Below, one piece after another: positions 20,358-30,544 of a stretch of 64,000 nucleotides of DNA. Below the pieces are notes generated by a model, which saw only the letters and a list, made by a program, of their open reading frames with translations, ran no database searches and was not told the DNA's origin. The position numbers and the translations under genes are program-made. The DNA lies in NCBI GenBank assembly GCA_964602845.1, contig CAZRSW010000006.1, positions 32,975-96,974 of the forward strand. Reading direction: 5' to 3'. Within the stretch, counting starts at the first letter, position 1; every line of letters starts with the position of its first letter. This stretch comes from CAZRSW01 sp964602845 (lineage in GTDB: Bacteria; Chloroflexota; Dehalococcoidia; Lucifugimonadales; UBA826).

Positions 20358-21821
20358 TTATCCAACAGCTCCTTCTAAACTGACACGCAGAAGCTGTGAC
20401 GCCTCCATAGCAAACTCAAATGGAAGTTCCTTGAATATACCCCTACAAAATCCATTGATCACCATGTAATTAGCTTCTTCTAAATCTATGCCCCTTTGCT
20501 GAAGATAAAATAGCTGATCATCATTCACTTTCGACGTTGTTGCCTCATGCCCCATCTGGGCAGTAGGATTTCTAACTTCTATGTATGGGATGGTGTGGGC
20601 TCCACACTCATCTCCGATTAATAAAGAATCACATTGGGTGAAATTCCTAGCATTGGCTGCTTTAGGCAAAATCGACACCTGCCCTCTGTAAGTATTTTGA
20701 GCCTTGCCTGCAGATATTCCCTTAGAAATTATCGTGCTTTTGGTATTTTTCCCGATATGAATCATTTTGGTTCCGGTGTCAGCCTGTTGGAAATTGTTAA
20801 CAAGCGCAACCGAATAGAACTCCCCAGTAGAATCATCTCCTTGGAGTATCACACTGGGGTATTTCCAAGTAATGGCAGACCCAGTCTCCACTTGTGTCCA
20901 TGATATCTTAGAGTTGTCACCCCTGGCCGCCCCTCTTTTAGTCACAAAATTGTAGACTCCCCCGTTTCCTTCTTTATCTCCTGGATACCAATTCTGTAAG
21001 GTAGAGTACTTTATCTCAGCATCTTTCAAAGCCACCAACTCAACGACTGCCGCATGAAGCTGGTGAGTCTTTCGCATTGGGGCCGTACATCCCTCCAAAT
21101 AACTTACATAACTACCTTCATCCGCAATGATGAGGGTACGTTCGAATTGCCCGGAATCCACTTCATTTATTCTAAAATAGGTCATAAGTTCAATGGGACA
21201 CTTCACGCCAGGTGGCACATAGCAAAACGACCCGTCACTGAAAACAGCCGAATTTAATGAAGCGTAAAAATTATCACTATATGGGACAACACTCCCTAGA
21301 TATTTCCTTACTAGTTCCGGATACTCCCGGACTGCATCACTCATAGAACAAAAAATCACTCCGGCTTCTTTCAACATATCCTGATACGTCGTAGCAACTG
21401 ATACACTGTCGAGTACAGCGTCAACAGCGACACCTGTCAATTTCTTTTGCTCTTCTAGGGGTATACCCAACTTGTCAAAAGCCTGAATTAATTCCGGATC
21501 CACTTCGTCTAGACTCTTAGGCGCATCATCTCCAGTCTTGGGAGCTGCGTAATATATTATGTCTTGAAAATCAATCTCTTCAAATTGCACATTCGCCCAT
21601 TTCGGTGCTGCATCGTTCCCCTGACCAAGCCAATGCTTATAAGCCTTTAATCTCCATTCTAGCAACCAACCGGGCTCTTTCTTTTTCTTAGAAATAAATC
21701 TGACAATATCCTCACTCAGTCCCCTTGGTGCTACCTCAGATTCAATATCAAATTCGAATCCCCATTTATATTGACTGTCTTCAATCCCAGTATCTCGGGA
21801 TATAATCCGTTGGTCAGGCAT
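20358..21821 (-). CDS. sufB: Fe-S cluster assembly protein SufB
   Basis: 487-aa SufB, first gene of the operon. Conserved blocks include [32 protein letters not shown], the [21 protein letters not shown] region and C-terminal [21 protein letters not shown]. An AAGGAG element lies about 13 bases before the ATG. The upstream 238 bp (21822-22059) must hold the operon promoter; a TACAAT hexamer on the minus strand at 21898-21903 is a possible -10 without a good -35. Confidence 0.96.
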   Translation of the reverse strand: MPDQRIISRDTGIEDSQYKWGFEFDIESEVAPRGLSEDIVRFISKKKKEPGWLLEWRLKAYKHWLGQGNDAAPKWANVQFEEIDFQDIIYYAAPKTGDDAPKSLDEVDPELIQAFDKLGIPLEEQKKLTGVAVDAVLDSVSVATTYQDMLKEAGVIFCSMSDAVREYPELVRKYLGSVVPYSDNFYASLNSAVFSDGSFCYVPPGVKCPIELMTYFRINEVDSGQFERTLIIADEGSYVSYLEGCTAPMRKTHQLHAAVVELVALKDAEIKYSTLQNWYPGDKEGNGGVYNFVTKRGAARGDNSKISWTQVETGSAITWKYPSVILQGDDSTGEFYSVALVNNFQQADTGTKMIHIGKNTKSTIISKGISAGKAQNTYRGQVSILPKAANARNFTQCDSLLIGDECGAHTIPYIEVRNPTAQMGHEATTSKVNDDQLFYLQQRGIDLEEANYMVINGFCRGIFKELPFEFAMEASQLLRVSLEGAVG

Positions 21822-22059
21822 AATTTAACAAGACTCCTTTCAAATTCCATCGTCCACATTTATGCGAATATCGACATCGAACCGATGGCGACACTAAATT
21901 GTAATTAGACCGTATAGGGTGATAGATGAAAAATTTTCTTGATCTTCTAAGTCAACAATAGAATCAATATACCACCAAGACTAATTTACCGTCAAAGTTA
22001 TTTGAACCTGTAACCAGACGACCCAGTGGTTATCTTAGTCAGTAACTTTAGTCGGACAT

Positions 22060-23430
22060 TTACCCACCTGTAACTCTGGACATCAAGGTGTCCGCAGCGG
22101 TTAGCCCACTTTTCACGGCACCTTCCATAGTGGACGGCCATCCCGTATCGGTCCATTCTCCAGCTAGGTAAAACCCTGGTAATTCAGTCTCTGCACGGGG
22201 CCTCAAGGTAGAAGCCCCAGGGGAGACTCGAATAGTCGCATACGGTTCCTTGACAATAATGGACTTAAGAATGAGAGCCTTTTTGGATAGGGGAAACAGT
22301 CTCAGCATTTCATTCATCAACAAGGCCTCTAGCTCACTTTTAGGCGTATCTATCAGATCATGTGCCCCTCCAACTGATGCACATAAATATTGACGTCCAT
22401 CATTTTCAGAGCTATACCCGGAAATCATAGCCGTCTTATTAAAGATCCACTGGATTGGGCTATCGACAAATGCTAAGAATTCTTCCTGCATTATCTCTCG
22501 GTCATACCAAACGTGAAAGCCGATAATAGGAACATATTCAATACCGTCCATGGAATCAAACATAGCGTATTTTCTTAAATTATTGGACAAAACGCTTAGT
22601 AAGTCATGTGGCTGCAAAGCACTTATCAGATGTTCGCTAGAAAATCGATTGCCACGTGCAGTAATGACATGCCATCGATCTTCACAGAACTCGATATTTC
22701 TGACAGTCTCACCCATCACTATGTCAGCTCCTAAATCCTTTAAGGAATTGTTGGCACCATCTAACAACCTCGTTAAACCTACGTTAGACCATCCAATATT
22801 CAAAGCCGTAGGAGAGGATAATATTCCGTCCTGGATAACCTTCAAACCCATATATGCGCTAACACAACCACTGCTGTCATTCAAGGTTGAAAGGATGAAC
22901 ACATCCCACAGGCGGCGGATTATATTTTTGGATTGCCCATTCTGGATCATCCAGTCTTCCAGAGACAAGCTGTCAAGATTTCCTGAACTAGGGGAAATAT
23001 CCAAAAGGCTGATCTTCCACAATAATAGAACTACCCTAATCTTTTCATGCACTTTCAAATGTGGATATTTTATGAAGGATGGCAGTAGGTGAGCTTTCCC
23101 AAGAAAAGGCACGCTAGACAGCTTTCCTTTCTTACCATCTAACGATATTTCCAAACAAAACTTCTTCTGCATCTTTGTATCTTGGGGAGCGCTAGTACAA
23201 CGTAGAAACTCTAGATAGTTCGAGCAACAGCCTAGAAAAACATGTTGACTATTATCCACCTCAGTTTCTCTATACCCTGTACCAAAAGAAAACGCCCTGC
23301 CGCCAAGATAGGGTCTCTTCTCAATCAAGGTCACCTCACAACCACTTTTCTGAAGTGATAATGCAGCTGCTACCCCCGCTAGCCCGCCTCCAACTAAGAT
23401 TACTTTGGGCGTAGAAAGACGTGGGCGCAT
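22060..23430 (-). CDS. hpnE: HpnE-like FAD-dependent squalene-pathway dehydroxylase/desaturase
   Basis: FAD-dependent amine-oxidase/phytoene-desaturase-like enzyme, about 456 aa. The Rossmann motif ILVGGGLAGVAAALSL starts about ten residues after the chosen ATG, and GRAFSF follows. The C-terminal FAD contact GFYLAGEWTDTGWPSTMEGAVKSG is clear. I moved the start from 23556 to ATG 23430 because the first 42 codons of the longer frame are the antisense of hpnD and carry no family residues. It overlaps hpnD by 31 bp. In known pathways HpnE reduces hydroxysqualene to squalene after HpnC and HpnD. Confidence 0.85.
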   Translation of the reverse strand: MRPRLSTPKVILVGGGLAGVAAALSLQKSGCEVTLIEKRPYLGGRAFSFGTGYRETEVDNSQHVFLGCCSNYLEFLRCTSAPQDTKMQKKFCLEISLDGKKGKLSSVPFLGKAHLLPSFIKYPHLKVHEKIRVVLLLWKISLLDISPSSGNLDSLSLEDWMIQNGQSKNIIRRLWDVFILSTLNDSSGCVSAYMGLKVIQDGILSSPTALNIGWSNVGLTRLLDGANNSLKDLGADIVMGETVRNIEFCEDRWHVITARGNRFSSEHLISALQPHDLLSVLSNNLRKYAMFDSMDGIEYVPIIGFHVWYDREIMQEEFLAFVDSPIQWIFNKTAMISGYSSENDGRQYLCASVGGAHDLIDTPKSELEALLMNEMLRLFPLSKKALILKSIIVKEPYATIRVSPGASTLRPRAETELPGFYLAGEWTDTGWPSTMEGAVKSGLTAADTLMSRVTGG

Positions 23431-24427
23431 AATCTCAAAGCTAATGCTAATTTTTGATTCCTTGTTAGCCCGATTCTCCTGCAAAAGACCTGGCCAGGAT
23501 CTTTCTCTATACGCTTCAAAATAGTCAAATAAGCAGAATGCAAAAGCTGGGGACACATTCGAGACGTAGGTGGTATTAAATGGAAATTCTGCTTGGATCG
23601 TTCAAAATACTCCTTTGTCCTGGATATTTCGAACGACATCAGCCGTAAAAATGAATCGTTCACCCTCCGATTCCGCAAGTCATCCAACGAGTAATCAAAT
23701 CTTGTCAGATCTTCAAGTGGTATATAAACTCTACCGATCCGTTGATCTTCGTCCACATCTCTCAAAATGTTCGTAAGCTGCATAGCATATCCCATCTGTA
23801 TAGCACCACATTCTGCCAAGCCTGTGGGCGCACCAAATATCCTGAGGCATATTAACCCTATTACGCTAGCCACTCCATAGCAATATATCTTCAAATCGTC
23901 GAAAGTAGAAACAACTTTTAGATCGAGATCTCGGGAAACTCCTTCAACTATTTCACCATAATACTCTAGGGGTATTGAAAAGTTATTCGTAGTATCTGCA
24001 AGGGCAGTTAGCACATTACCATCCACACCATCCATGTATCCTTCTTCCATACCCTTTAACGATAACTCTATTTTTTTCAATCGCGCGCGTTTCTCATCAA
24101 TAGAACCTTCTGTGTCTGCGATATCGTCACACATTCTACAAAAAGCATAGAGACTAAAAATGCCATATCTCTGCTTTTTCGGTAGCGTTAAAAATGCCAG
24201 ATAGAAATTTTTTGCCTGCGCCCTGGCAACATTTTTGCAGTACTCATAAGATTCCNNNNNNNNNNNNNNNNNNNNNNNNNNNNNNNNNNNNNNNNNNNNN
24301 NNNNNNNNNNNNNNNNNNNNNNNNNNNNNNNNNNNNNNNNNNNNNNNNNNNNNNNATAGAAATTTTTTGCCTGCGCCCTGGCAACATTTTTGCAGTACTC
24401 ATAAGATTCCTCAAGGGTCGTTCCCAT
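23400..24427 (-). CDS. hpnD: HpnD-like presqualene diphosphate synthase (split by a false gap)
   Basis: Trans-isoprenyl diphosphate synthase (squalene/phytoene synthase fold). After removing 155 bp of artefact it is a single 290-aa protein starting MGTTLEESYEYC. Both Asp-rich motifs are present: CRMCDDIAD, and LTNILRDVDEDQRIGRVYIP. It lies between HpnC and HpnE homologues, the HpnCDE order; HpnD makes presqualene diphosphate from two farnesyl diphosphates. A phytoene-synthase role is the alternative, but the paired HpnC favours squalene. Confidence 0.86.
24201..24410. repeat. Assembly artefact: 55-bp duplicate flanking 100 N
   Basis: Bases 24201-24255 and 24356-24410 are identical (55 bp) around 100 N at 24256-24355. 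Removing 155 bp rejoins the two halves of hpnD in frame. Confidence 0.95.
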
Positions 24428-24440
24428 CTGCTACCTGCAA

Positions 24441-25337
24441 TCAATCCTTATTTCTCGATGTTTGCATCAAAATATGCACAACAGCCTTATTTAGGATTCT
24501 CAATCTACCTATCCGGGTAATAACCACTCGCTTAGACAGCACATCATAAGACTGGTCTTCTATCAGCTTAAGCACCTCCATACCTCCAAAAGAAAATAAA
24601 GCTAGATCAAATCGCAATTTACAATCAACCATACTCAACAGGTTTAGGCCTTCTTTAAAATAAGACTTTGTTCTTTCCACCTGATATTCCATCAATTTCT
24701 TCATTTGACTTGATGATTTACAAAATTCCAAGTCAAATTCTTTAACTTTGAACATTTCCATGTCTTCCATCGGCAGATAAATCCTTCCGATTTGGAAGTC
24801 ACGATACACATCCTGCCAAAAATTGGATAATTGAAGAGCGGTGCAAATCGCATCAGCATATAAAAGCGCCTTTGGATCATCATATCCTGAGATTTCCATA
24901 ACTATGCGACCGACCGGATTGGCGGATAGTTTACAGTATCCCAAAAGGTCATCAAATGTTTCATACCTCATCTTGACTTGATCAATCACATTCGCCTCAA
25001 TCAGGTCTTTGAATGGTTGCCGGGACAATTGATGTTGCTCAATGGTATGTTGAAGCGCCACCAATATTGGGTGACTAGGGTTATCGAACCAGCAACGTTC
25101 AAGCTCTTCGGACCACTCATGTAACAACGGCCTGCTATCACCTTCTAATTCATCACCTAGATTGTCCGTGTGGCGACAATAAGCATATAAAGCAAAAAGG
25201 TGCGGTCTCAATTTCTTTGGCAATAGCCACGAGCCTACTGTGAAATTTTCCTTATTCTTTCGTACTATAGATTCACAATAGGAATAGGCCTCCGCCAAGG
25301 AAACTCTTTCGACCTTATCCCAAGCCATCTTGGTCAT
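24441..25337 (-). CDS. hpnC: HpnC-like squalene synthase family protein
   Basis: 298-aa squalene/phytoene synthase family enzyme. NFTVGSWLLPKKLRPHLFALYAYCRHTDNLGDE holds the first Asp-rich motif in degenerate form (HTDNLGDE, as in HpnC), and QLSNFWQDVYRDFQIGRIYLPMED holds the second. HpnC converts presqualene diphosphate to hydroxysqualene. It lies 13 bp before hpnD on the same strand. Confidence 0.87.
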   Translation of the reverse strand: MTKMAWDKVERVSLAEAYSYCESIVRKNKENFTVGSWLLPKKLRPHLFALYAYCRHTDNLGDELEGDSRPLLHEWSEELERCWFDNPSHPILVALQHTIEQHQLSRQPFKDLIEANVIDQVKMRYETFDDLLGYCKLSANPVGRIVMEISGYDDPKALLYADAICTALQLSNFWQDVYRDFQIGRIYLPMEDMEMFKVKEFDLEFCKSSSQMKKLMEYQVERTKSYFKEGLNLLSMVDCKLRFDLALFSFGGMEVLKLIEDQSYDVLSKRVVITRIGRLRILNKAVVHILMQTSRNKD

Positions 25338-25373
25338 GTCGGCATCCTATTATTCTTTAAAGAGATTTACTAC

Positions 25374-25856
25374 TTACGGTTGACCCATAATCTGAACTAA
25401 CACTTCCCTGTAAGCTAGTTGTGGTGCCTTTTCTCCGTCTAGCTCAAGCAGGAATATTCTCTGCCATTCTCCCAAGGACATTTTACCTTGTAAAACAGGA
25501 ATCGTTTCACTCGTTCCTAAAATTAAACTCTGACAATGTGAATGCCCATTCGCGCACTCATTCTCATGCATGTGAACGGTCCTGACGCTGAAATCATTAT
25601 GCTTGTAGATCCCCTGACTAGGTGAGAGCCTATTCAGCATGGCCTTAAAATCATCCAACAGTAGCGGTTCATTTTCCTGAATTACCACTGAACACGTCGT
25701 ATGTCTCGAAAAAACCACCACTATCCCATTGGATATCTCTGACTCACTCAGATATTTAGCAACTTCTTCAGTTATGTCGATGAATTCAGGAGCAGTAGTG
25801 GAAGGAACCTTCAAGCTAAAAGAACAAGTCCTCATCACCGTCTCAGTAATATTCAT
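25374..25856 (-). CDS. YjbQ/UPF0047 family protein
   Basis: 160-aa YjbQ-family protein. The conserved residues are seen as SRHTTCSVVIQENEP, HMHENECANGHSHCQSLILG, and LGEWQRIFLLELDGEKA. Some homologues have weak thiamin-phosphate synthase activity, but the cellular role is unsettled. It is inserted between the HpnG-like gene and hpnC in the same direction, so it is probably co-transcribed with the isoprenoid genes. Confidence 0.88.
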   Translation of the reverse strand: MNITETVMRTCSFSLKVPSTTAPEFIDITEEVAKYLSESEISNGIVVVFSRHTTCSVVIQENEPLLLDDFKAMLNRLSPSQGIYKHNDFSVRTVHMHENECANGHSHCQSLILGTSETIPVLQGKMSLGEWQRIFLLELDGEKAPQLAYREVLVQIMGQP

Positions 25857-25974
25857 TCAATTTATCCCTCACAATTCCACATAAAACAATATCAGCACAC
25901 ACCTATTTTAACCCGATCCAGTAGTTATCTTACAAGTCAGAAAAATATTTCTCCATTTTCAAAGGCATCGGTAG

Positions 25975-26398
25975 TCAGTTTGGATCAACCAGCACCAGAC
26001 GCATTAATAAACGTCCTAGGGCTTTTTCTGCCTTCCTCCGTCTCATTGATCTCACATAAAACCCGATCCATTTATGAGGACGTATAGCTACTTTCAAGGA
26101 ATACCATATCGTTGATCCTTCATGAACTGTATCAATGTGAGTATAATTGCTGATTCCCTTAATAACTGCACAGGGAATTCCCGCATCCTTGCATTCATAC
26201 ACAACAAGATCTTCCTGTAAACACAATAACTCAACCACAAATTCTTCCGAGACCCATTGCCGCATTCGACTACTTGAAACCGGAGAAGATGCGGCTAACA
26301 AAGAACCAAATCTGAACCGACCATCCGATCCGTCCATGTTCTTAAAAAGAGTGGATAAATTAAGATTTTCCTCGATATCCGTCTTCCTAGCCTTGCCT
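25975..26398 (-). CDS. HpnG-like nucleoside phosphorylase family protein, N-terminus lost in gap
   Basis: C-terminal 140 residues of a phosphorylase-superfamily protein; the frame is open up to the N run, so the ATG at 26337 is probably internal. The core DAGIPCAVIKGISNYT aligns with the GxPFxVIRAISD block of hopanoid-associated phosphorylase HpnG and MTA/SAH nucleosidases. The usual VDMES motif reads LCLQEDL here and ISD reads ISN, so catalysis may be altered. The genomic setting beside HpnCDE supports HpnG; futalosine or MTA hydrolase are alternatives. Confidence 0.55.
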
Positions 26399-26498
26399 NN
26401 NNNNNNNNNNNNNNNNNNNNNNNNNNNNNNNNNNNNNNNNNNNNNNNNNNNNNNNNNNNNNNNNNNNNNNNNNNNNNNNNNNNNNNNNNNNNNNNNNN
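26399..26498. other. Sequencing gap (100 N), true missing sequence
   Basis: The two flanks do not repeat each other, unlike four of the other gaps. The HpnG-like gene still needs roughly 100 N-terminal residues, so more than 100 bp is missing and 100 is a placeholder length. Confidence 0.85.
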
Positions 26499-26516
26499 TC
26501 CCCAGCCTATCACAGA

Positions 26517-27569
26517 TTAATATGTGCGAACCAACAAGAATTTGATAAGATCCTCCATTTCACCCCTAGATTTAGTATCAATATCGATAGTATCCAGGAC
26601 CTTTATAGCCAGTTCACAGTATTGGAACGCCAAATCTTCTGCGTGCTTTTGGCTACCTAGGGATTTCAAAATATCTAATACCCTCTCAACATCATTGTCA
26701 CCAACTACATCCTTCGAGTAAATCTTTTTTAAAACAACCAATTCCTTCTTATCAGCCGTCGCTAACGCATGAACAATAGGCAATGAATTCTTCTTCCTTC
26801 TTATATCCAGCCCAACTTGCTTGCCAGTATCCTCTTCGCGACCCCATACTCCGAGGATGTCATCCCTTATCTGAAAAGCATACCCTAGATGCTCACCAAC
26901 CTCTCGGAATCTTGAAACGCTCTCTGACCCCAAAGCATCAGATGTATAAACGGACCCTATATAAGAGCCAAGATTGACGGAACAGCGTATCAGGGCTCCC
27001 GTTTTTCTCGAGATCATGCCTATATATTCATCTTGGGATATGTCCAGACGTCCCTCAAATGATATATCCAAATATTGACCCTCAATCATTTCTAAACAGG
27101 CCTCGGTGACTAAATTCCTCCCTATCTCCATAGCTTCCGGACGACCTAACTGATACAGAGGTTCGAGAGCCTTATCAGCCACGACACGAAGTATATTCCC
27201 CGCTACTAGCGCCTTGGGCACACCCCAGACCTTCCACAACGTGTCCCTGTGATGTCGTATTTCATCATGGTCTTGAATCTCATCATGAATTAGTGAGAAG
27301 TTATGAATGAGCTCCAAGGCCACGGCTGCAGGAACTGCATATTTGACATCACCCCCCGTGGATTCGCACGCAAACATACACAACGAAGGTCGAACGGCTT
27401 TGCCCGTAATACCATTGACCTTCTCACCTTCACAATCCGACCAGCCCATGCAATATCTCAGCATAGCGTATACAGGCAAGCTTTCATCAGCTAGACTTCC
27501 CCTGAGCGCATTATCGATTATATCTCTATACGCTTTTAGTATAGTCGGAATACTGTCTTGACTCGTCAT
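26517..27569 (-). CDS. Polyprenyl (farnesyl/geranylgeranyl) diphosphate synthase
   Basis: 350-aa head-to-tail prenyl synthase. The first Asp-rich motif is diverged: SLIHDEIQDHDEIRHHRDTLW (DExxDxxE/R pattern), preceded by GKAVRPSLC. The second is normal-like: FQIRDDILGVWG. It would supply the C15 or C20 diphosphate used by HpnC/HpnD. First gene of the minus-strand cluster; chain length cannot be read from sequence alone. Confidence 0.88.
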   Translation of the reverse strand: MTSQDSIPTILKAYRDIIDNALRGSLADESLPVYAMLRYCMGWSDCEGEKVNGITGKAVRPSLCMFACESTGGDVKYAVPAAVALELIHNFSLIHDEIQDHDEIRHHRDTLWKVWGVPKALVAGNILRVVADKALEPLYQLGRPEAMEIGRNLVTEACLEMIEGQYLDISFEGRLDISQDEYIGMISRKTGALIRCSVNLGSYIGSVYTSDALGSESVSRFREVGEHLGYAFQIRDDILGVWGREEDTGKQVGLDIRRKKNSLPIVHALATADKKELVVLKKIYSKDVVGDNDVERVLDILKSLGSQKHAEDLAFQYCELAIKVLDTIDIDTKSRGEMEDLIKFLLVRTY

Positions 27570-27608
27570 GCTAATTCTCGTTCATTTACTCAAATTTCTC
27601 GTTTCGTC

Positions 27609-27638
27609 AATATAGGACAAATTCATAACAAACACCAA
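27609..27638 (-). promoter_or_regulatory. Possible promoter of the isoprenoid/squalene operon
   Basis: On the minus strand TTGGTG, an 18-base spacer, then TATATT, about 40 bases before the polyprenyl synthase ATG. The -10 is good and the -35 poor. Confidence 0.35.
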
Positions 27639-27778
27639 CCCTAATAGGATAAAGCCTTCCTTCCAAAACGTGCTAACAGATCCACTAGGGTTAACAAACA
27701 TCCTGGGCTATCATCCTCATCATCAATTTATTACCATCCCACTCTTATACTACTCCGAACTGTCTGGGCAGTTTCAGC

Positions 27779-27808
27779 TTGCCATTTCCTGCAGCGATAT
27801 GCTATATT
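27779..27808 (+). promoter_or_regulatory. Probable sigma70-type promoter of the nuo operon
   Basis: TTGCCA, an 18-base spacer, then TATATT; each hexamer differs from consensus at one position. It lies 95 bp before nuoA in the 333-bp divergent region (27570-27902). That region otherwise contains only an unconvincing 62-codon frame and no RNA gene I could recognise. Confidence 0.5.
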
Positions 27809-27902
27809 CGGTACTTGGACTGGTGGAGCTAATGGCCCTAATCAGAGGAAGTATCTAAACGTCCGGTTTAACCCTAGAACCCGTAAGTAACCAATTGGCA
27901 CA

Positions 27903-28298
27903 ATGCTCGACGATTATTTTAGACAGTACGGTCTTATCGCAATATTCGCGGCACTCGCCGTTGCGGTGCCAACTGGAATGCTAATAGGGTCTTTCCTTCT
28001 ATCCCTAGTGAAGATACGCCCCAAAAAACCATCAGTCATAAAGTCCAGCATATATGAGTGTGGATTTGAGACCATATCTGAGCGTTGGAACCTCTTTAAC
28101 TTTCGATATTATAGTATAGCCCTTCTTTTCGTGATTTTTGACGTCGAAGTTGTATTTCTATTTCCATGGGCCGCTAATTTCGGAACTCTCTCTCTGGAGT
28201 TCGGACTCTTCATTTTGATCGAGATGGCCGTCTTTATTGGCATATTGCTATTGGGTTGGTTGTACGCTTGGAAAAAAGGCTCGCTCGAGTGGGCATAG
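27903..28298 (+). CDS. nuoA: NADH-quinone oxidoreductase subunit A
   Basis: 131-aa membrane subunit with three helices. The conserved loop [40 protein letters not shown] is unmistakable. First gene of the 11-subunit complex I operon that runs to nuoN. Confidence 0.96.
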   Translation: MLDDYFRQYGLIAIFAALAVAVPTGMLIGSFLLSLVKIRPKKPSVIKSSIYECGFETISERWNLFNFRYYSIALLFVIFDVEVVFLFPWAANFGTLSLEFGLFILIEMAVFIGILLLGWLYAWKKGSLEWA

Positions 28299-28332
28299 TA
28301 AACTCAAAATAAGGAGACCTCATAACCTGATC

Positions 28333-28950
28333 ATGAATTCTAGCAATCCGTCGGAAGAATTAGAACAGATCCCGCTTCACCTTACCACTTGGGACATGGA
28401 CCGAGAAGAAGGTAATTACGTGAATGAGATTAAGGGAAACCGTATTGCGCCCCTAAGTGAACCCATTTTGGAAGTCCCAGATGACCTCAAGAAAAATATA
28501 GCTGTCACCTCAGTTGATGCTCTTGTCAATTGGGGTCGTAAATCTGCTGTATGGCCACTCTCTTTTGGCCTAGCTTGTTGTGCCTTTGAGATGATGGCAA
28601 GTGCAATGTCCCGATTTGATATTTCACGATTTGGCATGGAGGTCTTTAGACCCTCTCCTCGGCAAGCTGACCTTATGATTATTGCGGGGACTGTAACTTG
28701 GAAGATGGCTCCTGCCATCGAAAGGGTTTACGAACAAATGGCAGAACCCAAGTGGGTCATTTCAATGGGAGTATGTGCTACTAGTGGGGGACCATATTAT
28801 GGTTCTTACAGTGTTGTGCCTGGAGTGAATCACATCATCCCAGTAGATGTTTATGTCCCAGGTTGTCCACCAAGACCGGACGCACTCCTGTATGGAATAA
28901 TGCAGTTGCACGAAAAAATCAAACGTTATTCGATAGTTAAACGAGGATAA
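28333..28950 (+). CDS. nuoB: NADH-quinone oxidoreductase subunit B
   Basis: 205-aa peripheral-arm subunit carrying cluster N2. The four ligand positions are ACCAFEMM (adjacent Cys-Cys), [10 protein letters not shown] and [15 protein letters not shown] use ATG 28333, which follows AAGGAG at 28309; the longer frame from 28237 is antisense-free but overlaps nuoA and lacks family sequence. The first 60 residues are a lineage-specific extension relative to short NuoB proteins. Confidence 0.95.
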   Translation: MNSSNPSEELEQIPLHLTTWDMDREEGNYVNEIKGNRIAPLSEPILEVPDDLKKNIAVTSVDALVNWGRKSAVWPLSFGLACCAFEMMASAMSRFDISRFGMEVFRPSPRQADLMIIAGTVTWKMAPAIERVYEQMAEPKWVISMGVCATSGGPYYGSYSVVPGVNHIIPVDVYVPGCPPRPDALLYGIMQLHEKIKRYSIVKRG

Positions 28951-28952
28951 AA

Positions 28953-29396
28953 TTGACATCGGTTGCAAATGGGAGTGACATTGCCCAATCCATAGAAGCA
29001 AATCTGCCGGACAGTATCTTGTCCTACGACAAGGAGGTTGTATGGGTAAAGTCAGAGCTTATATTACCGGTGTGCAAAATTATGAAAGACCCCGAGGGGT
29101 TGGATTTTTCGTTTTTGACTGCCCTAACGGCTGTTGACTTCGTTGACCATTTTGAGATTATCTATCATTTGACTTCGATGAGGCGAAATTCGAAGTGTGT
29201 CTTAAAATGCGCCTGCGACGGCAGAGACAACCCTACGATTGCTTCTGTCACCAAAATCTGGAGAGGTGCCGATTTACAGGAACGGGAAATATGGGATCTC
29301 ATGGGCATAAAATTTGAAGGTCACCCAAACCTTAAGCGAATTATGCTTTGGGAGGGGTTTGAAGGTCATCCGTTAAGGAAAGATTACCTAGGTTAA
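28953..29396 (+). CDS. nuoC: NADH-quinone oxidoreductase subunit C
   Basis: 147-aa 30-kDa-type subunit, TTG start two bases after nuoB stop. The family signature WRGADLQEREIWDLMGIKFEGHPNLKRIML and GHPLRKDY are present. It is separate from nuoD rather than fused. Confidence 0.93.
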   Translation: MTSVANGSDIAQSIEANLPDSILSYDKEVVWVKSELILPVCKIMKDPEGLDFSFLTALTAVDFVDHFEIIYHLTSMRRNSKCVLKCACDGRDNPTIASVTKIWRGADLQEREIWDLMGIKFEGHPNLKRIMLWEGFEGHPLRKDYLG

Positions 29397-29413
29397 ATCA
29401 AGGATCAACACCA

Positions 29414-30444
29414 TTGACTGAAATTCGAACAGAACCCGTTACAGTAAATCTGGGACCGCAACATCCAAGCACTCACGGCGTGTTCAGACTCAGAGTCAGT
29501 TTTGATGGAGAGCAAATCGTTGACCTAGAACCAGTCTTCGGGTACTTACATAGAGGAACCGAAAAATTAGCAGAAACCAGAAACTATGTCCAAATAGTTA
29601 CTTTGACTGACAGAATGGATTACACCGCAAGCATGTCCAACAATCTTGGATATGTAAGAACAGTCGAAAAACTCGCCCACATCCCTGTACCAGAGCGAGC
29701 CCAATATATCCGTGTAATTAGTGCTGAATTACAACGTATTGCTAGCCACCTTATGGCTACAGGATTTTTACTAAACGACTTGGGATCGTTGGCCACACCC
29801 CTAATATATTGCTTTCGGGAACGAGAGCGCATATTAGACCTGTTTGAGATGCTATGTGGAGCTAGAATCACGCTAAGCTATATGCGCCCAGGTGGAGTAT
29901 TTCAGGACGCTCCAGAGGAATTTTGGCCCGCCCTCGCCTCTCTTTTGACAGAGCTTCCTCATTATCTAGACGAACTGGAATCTCTGATTACAACCAACGA
30001 AATCGTTTTAGCACGGACGGAGGGAGTAGGCATCCTAACGGATGCTGACGCGATCAACTGCTCCGTCACAGGCCCTATACTTCGCGCGGCAGGGGTTAAT
30101 TGGGATCTCCGCAAAGCTGATCCCTACGAAGTATACGATAGGATAAATTTCGATGTTCCCATCGGGACTATGGGTGACACTTTCGATCGATATTTTGTCC
30201 GGGTTCAAGAGATGCGTGAAAGCGTCAAAATAATCGCACAATGCGTGGACCAAATCGATACGGGACCTATTAGGACTGAGACTCCCTATTTTATCAGACC
30301 TCCAAGTGGAGAAGCTTATTCTGCCGTTGAAGGACCAAAAGGCGAGCTTGGCTATTACATTGTGAGTGACGGAAGTATTGCTCCGTACCGTTTCAAGGTT
30401 AGAGCGCCATCTCTCCTTAACTTGACACCTTTAAGAGAAATGTT
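29414..30444 (+). CDS. nuoD: NADH-quinone oxidoreductase subunit D, C-terminus lost in gap
   Basis: 343 residues of the 49-kDa subunit that lines the quinone site. GPQHPSTHGVFRL (residues 14-26), EPVFGYLHRGTEKLAE, MDYTASMSNN and RPGGV are conserved. The last visible residues SLLNLTPLREM are about 30 short of the normal C-terminus. The apparent continuation through the N run into the next membrane protein is an artefact. Start is TTG. Confidence 0.95.
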
Positions 30445-30544
30445 NNNNNNNNNNNNNNNNNNNNNNNNNNNNNNNNNNNNNNNNNNNNNNNNNNNNNNNN
30501 NNNNNNNNNNNNNNNNNNNNNNNNNNNNNNNNNNNNNNNNNNNN
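30445..30544. other. Sequencing gap (100 N) hiding the nuoD-nuoH junction
   Basis: Flanks are not duplicated. From the family lengths, about 30 codons of nuoD and about 100 codons of nuoH are missing, roughly 400 bp, so 100 is a placeholder. The frame happens to stay open through the N run, which makes a false 661-aa NuoD-NuoH fusion. Confidence 0.9.

Noticed and set aside
23431..23556. Longer N-terminus of HpnE
   Set aside because: It lies antisense to the hpnD end and lacks family residues; the FAD motif begins just after ATG 23430.
27670..27858. 62-codon frame before nuoA
   Set aside because: It spans the probable nuo promoter, has no ribosome-binding site, and resembles no protein family I know.
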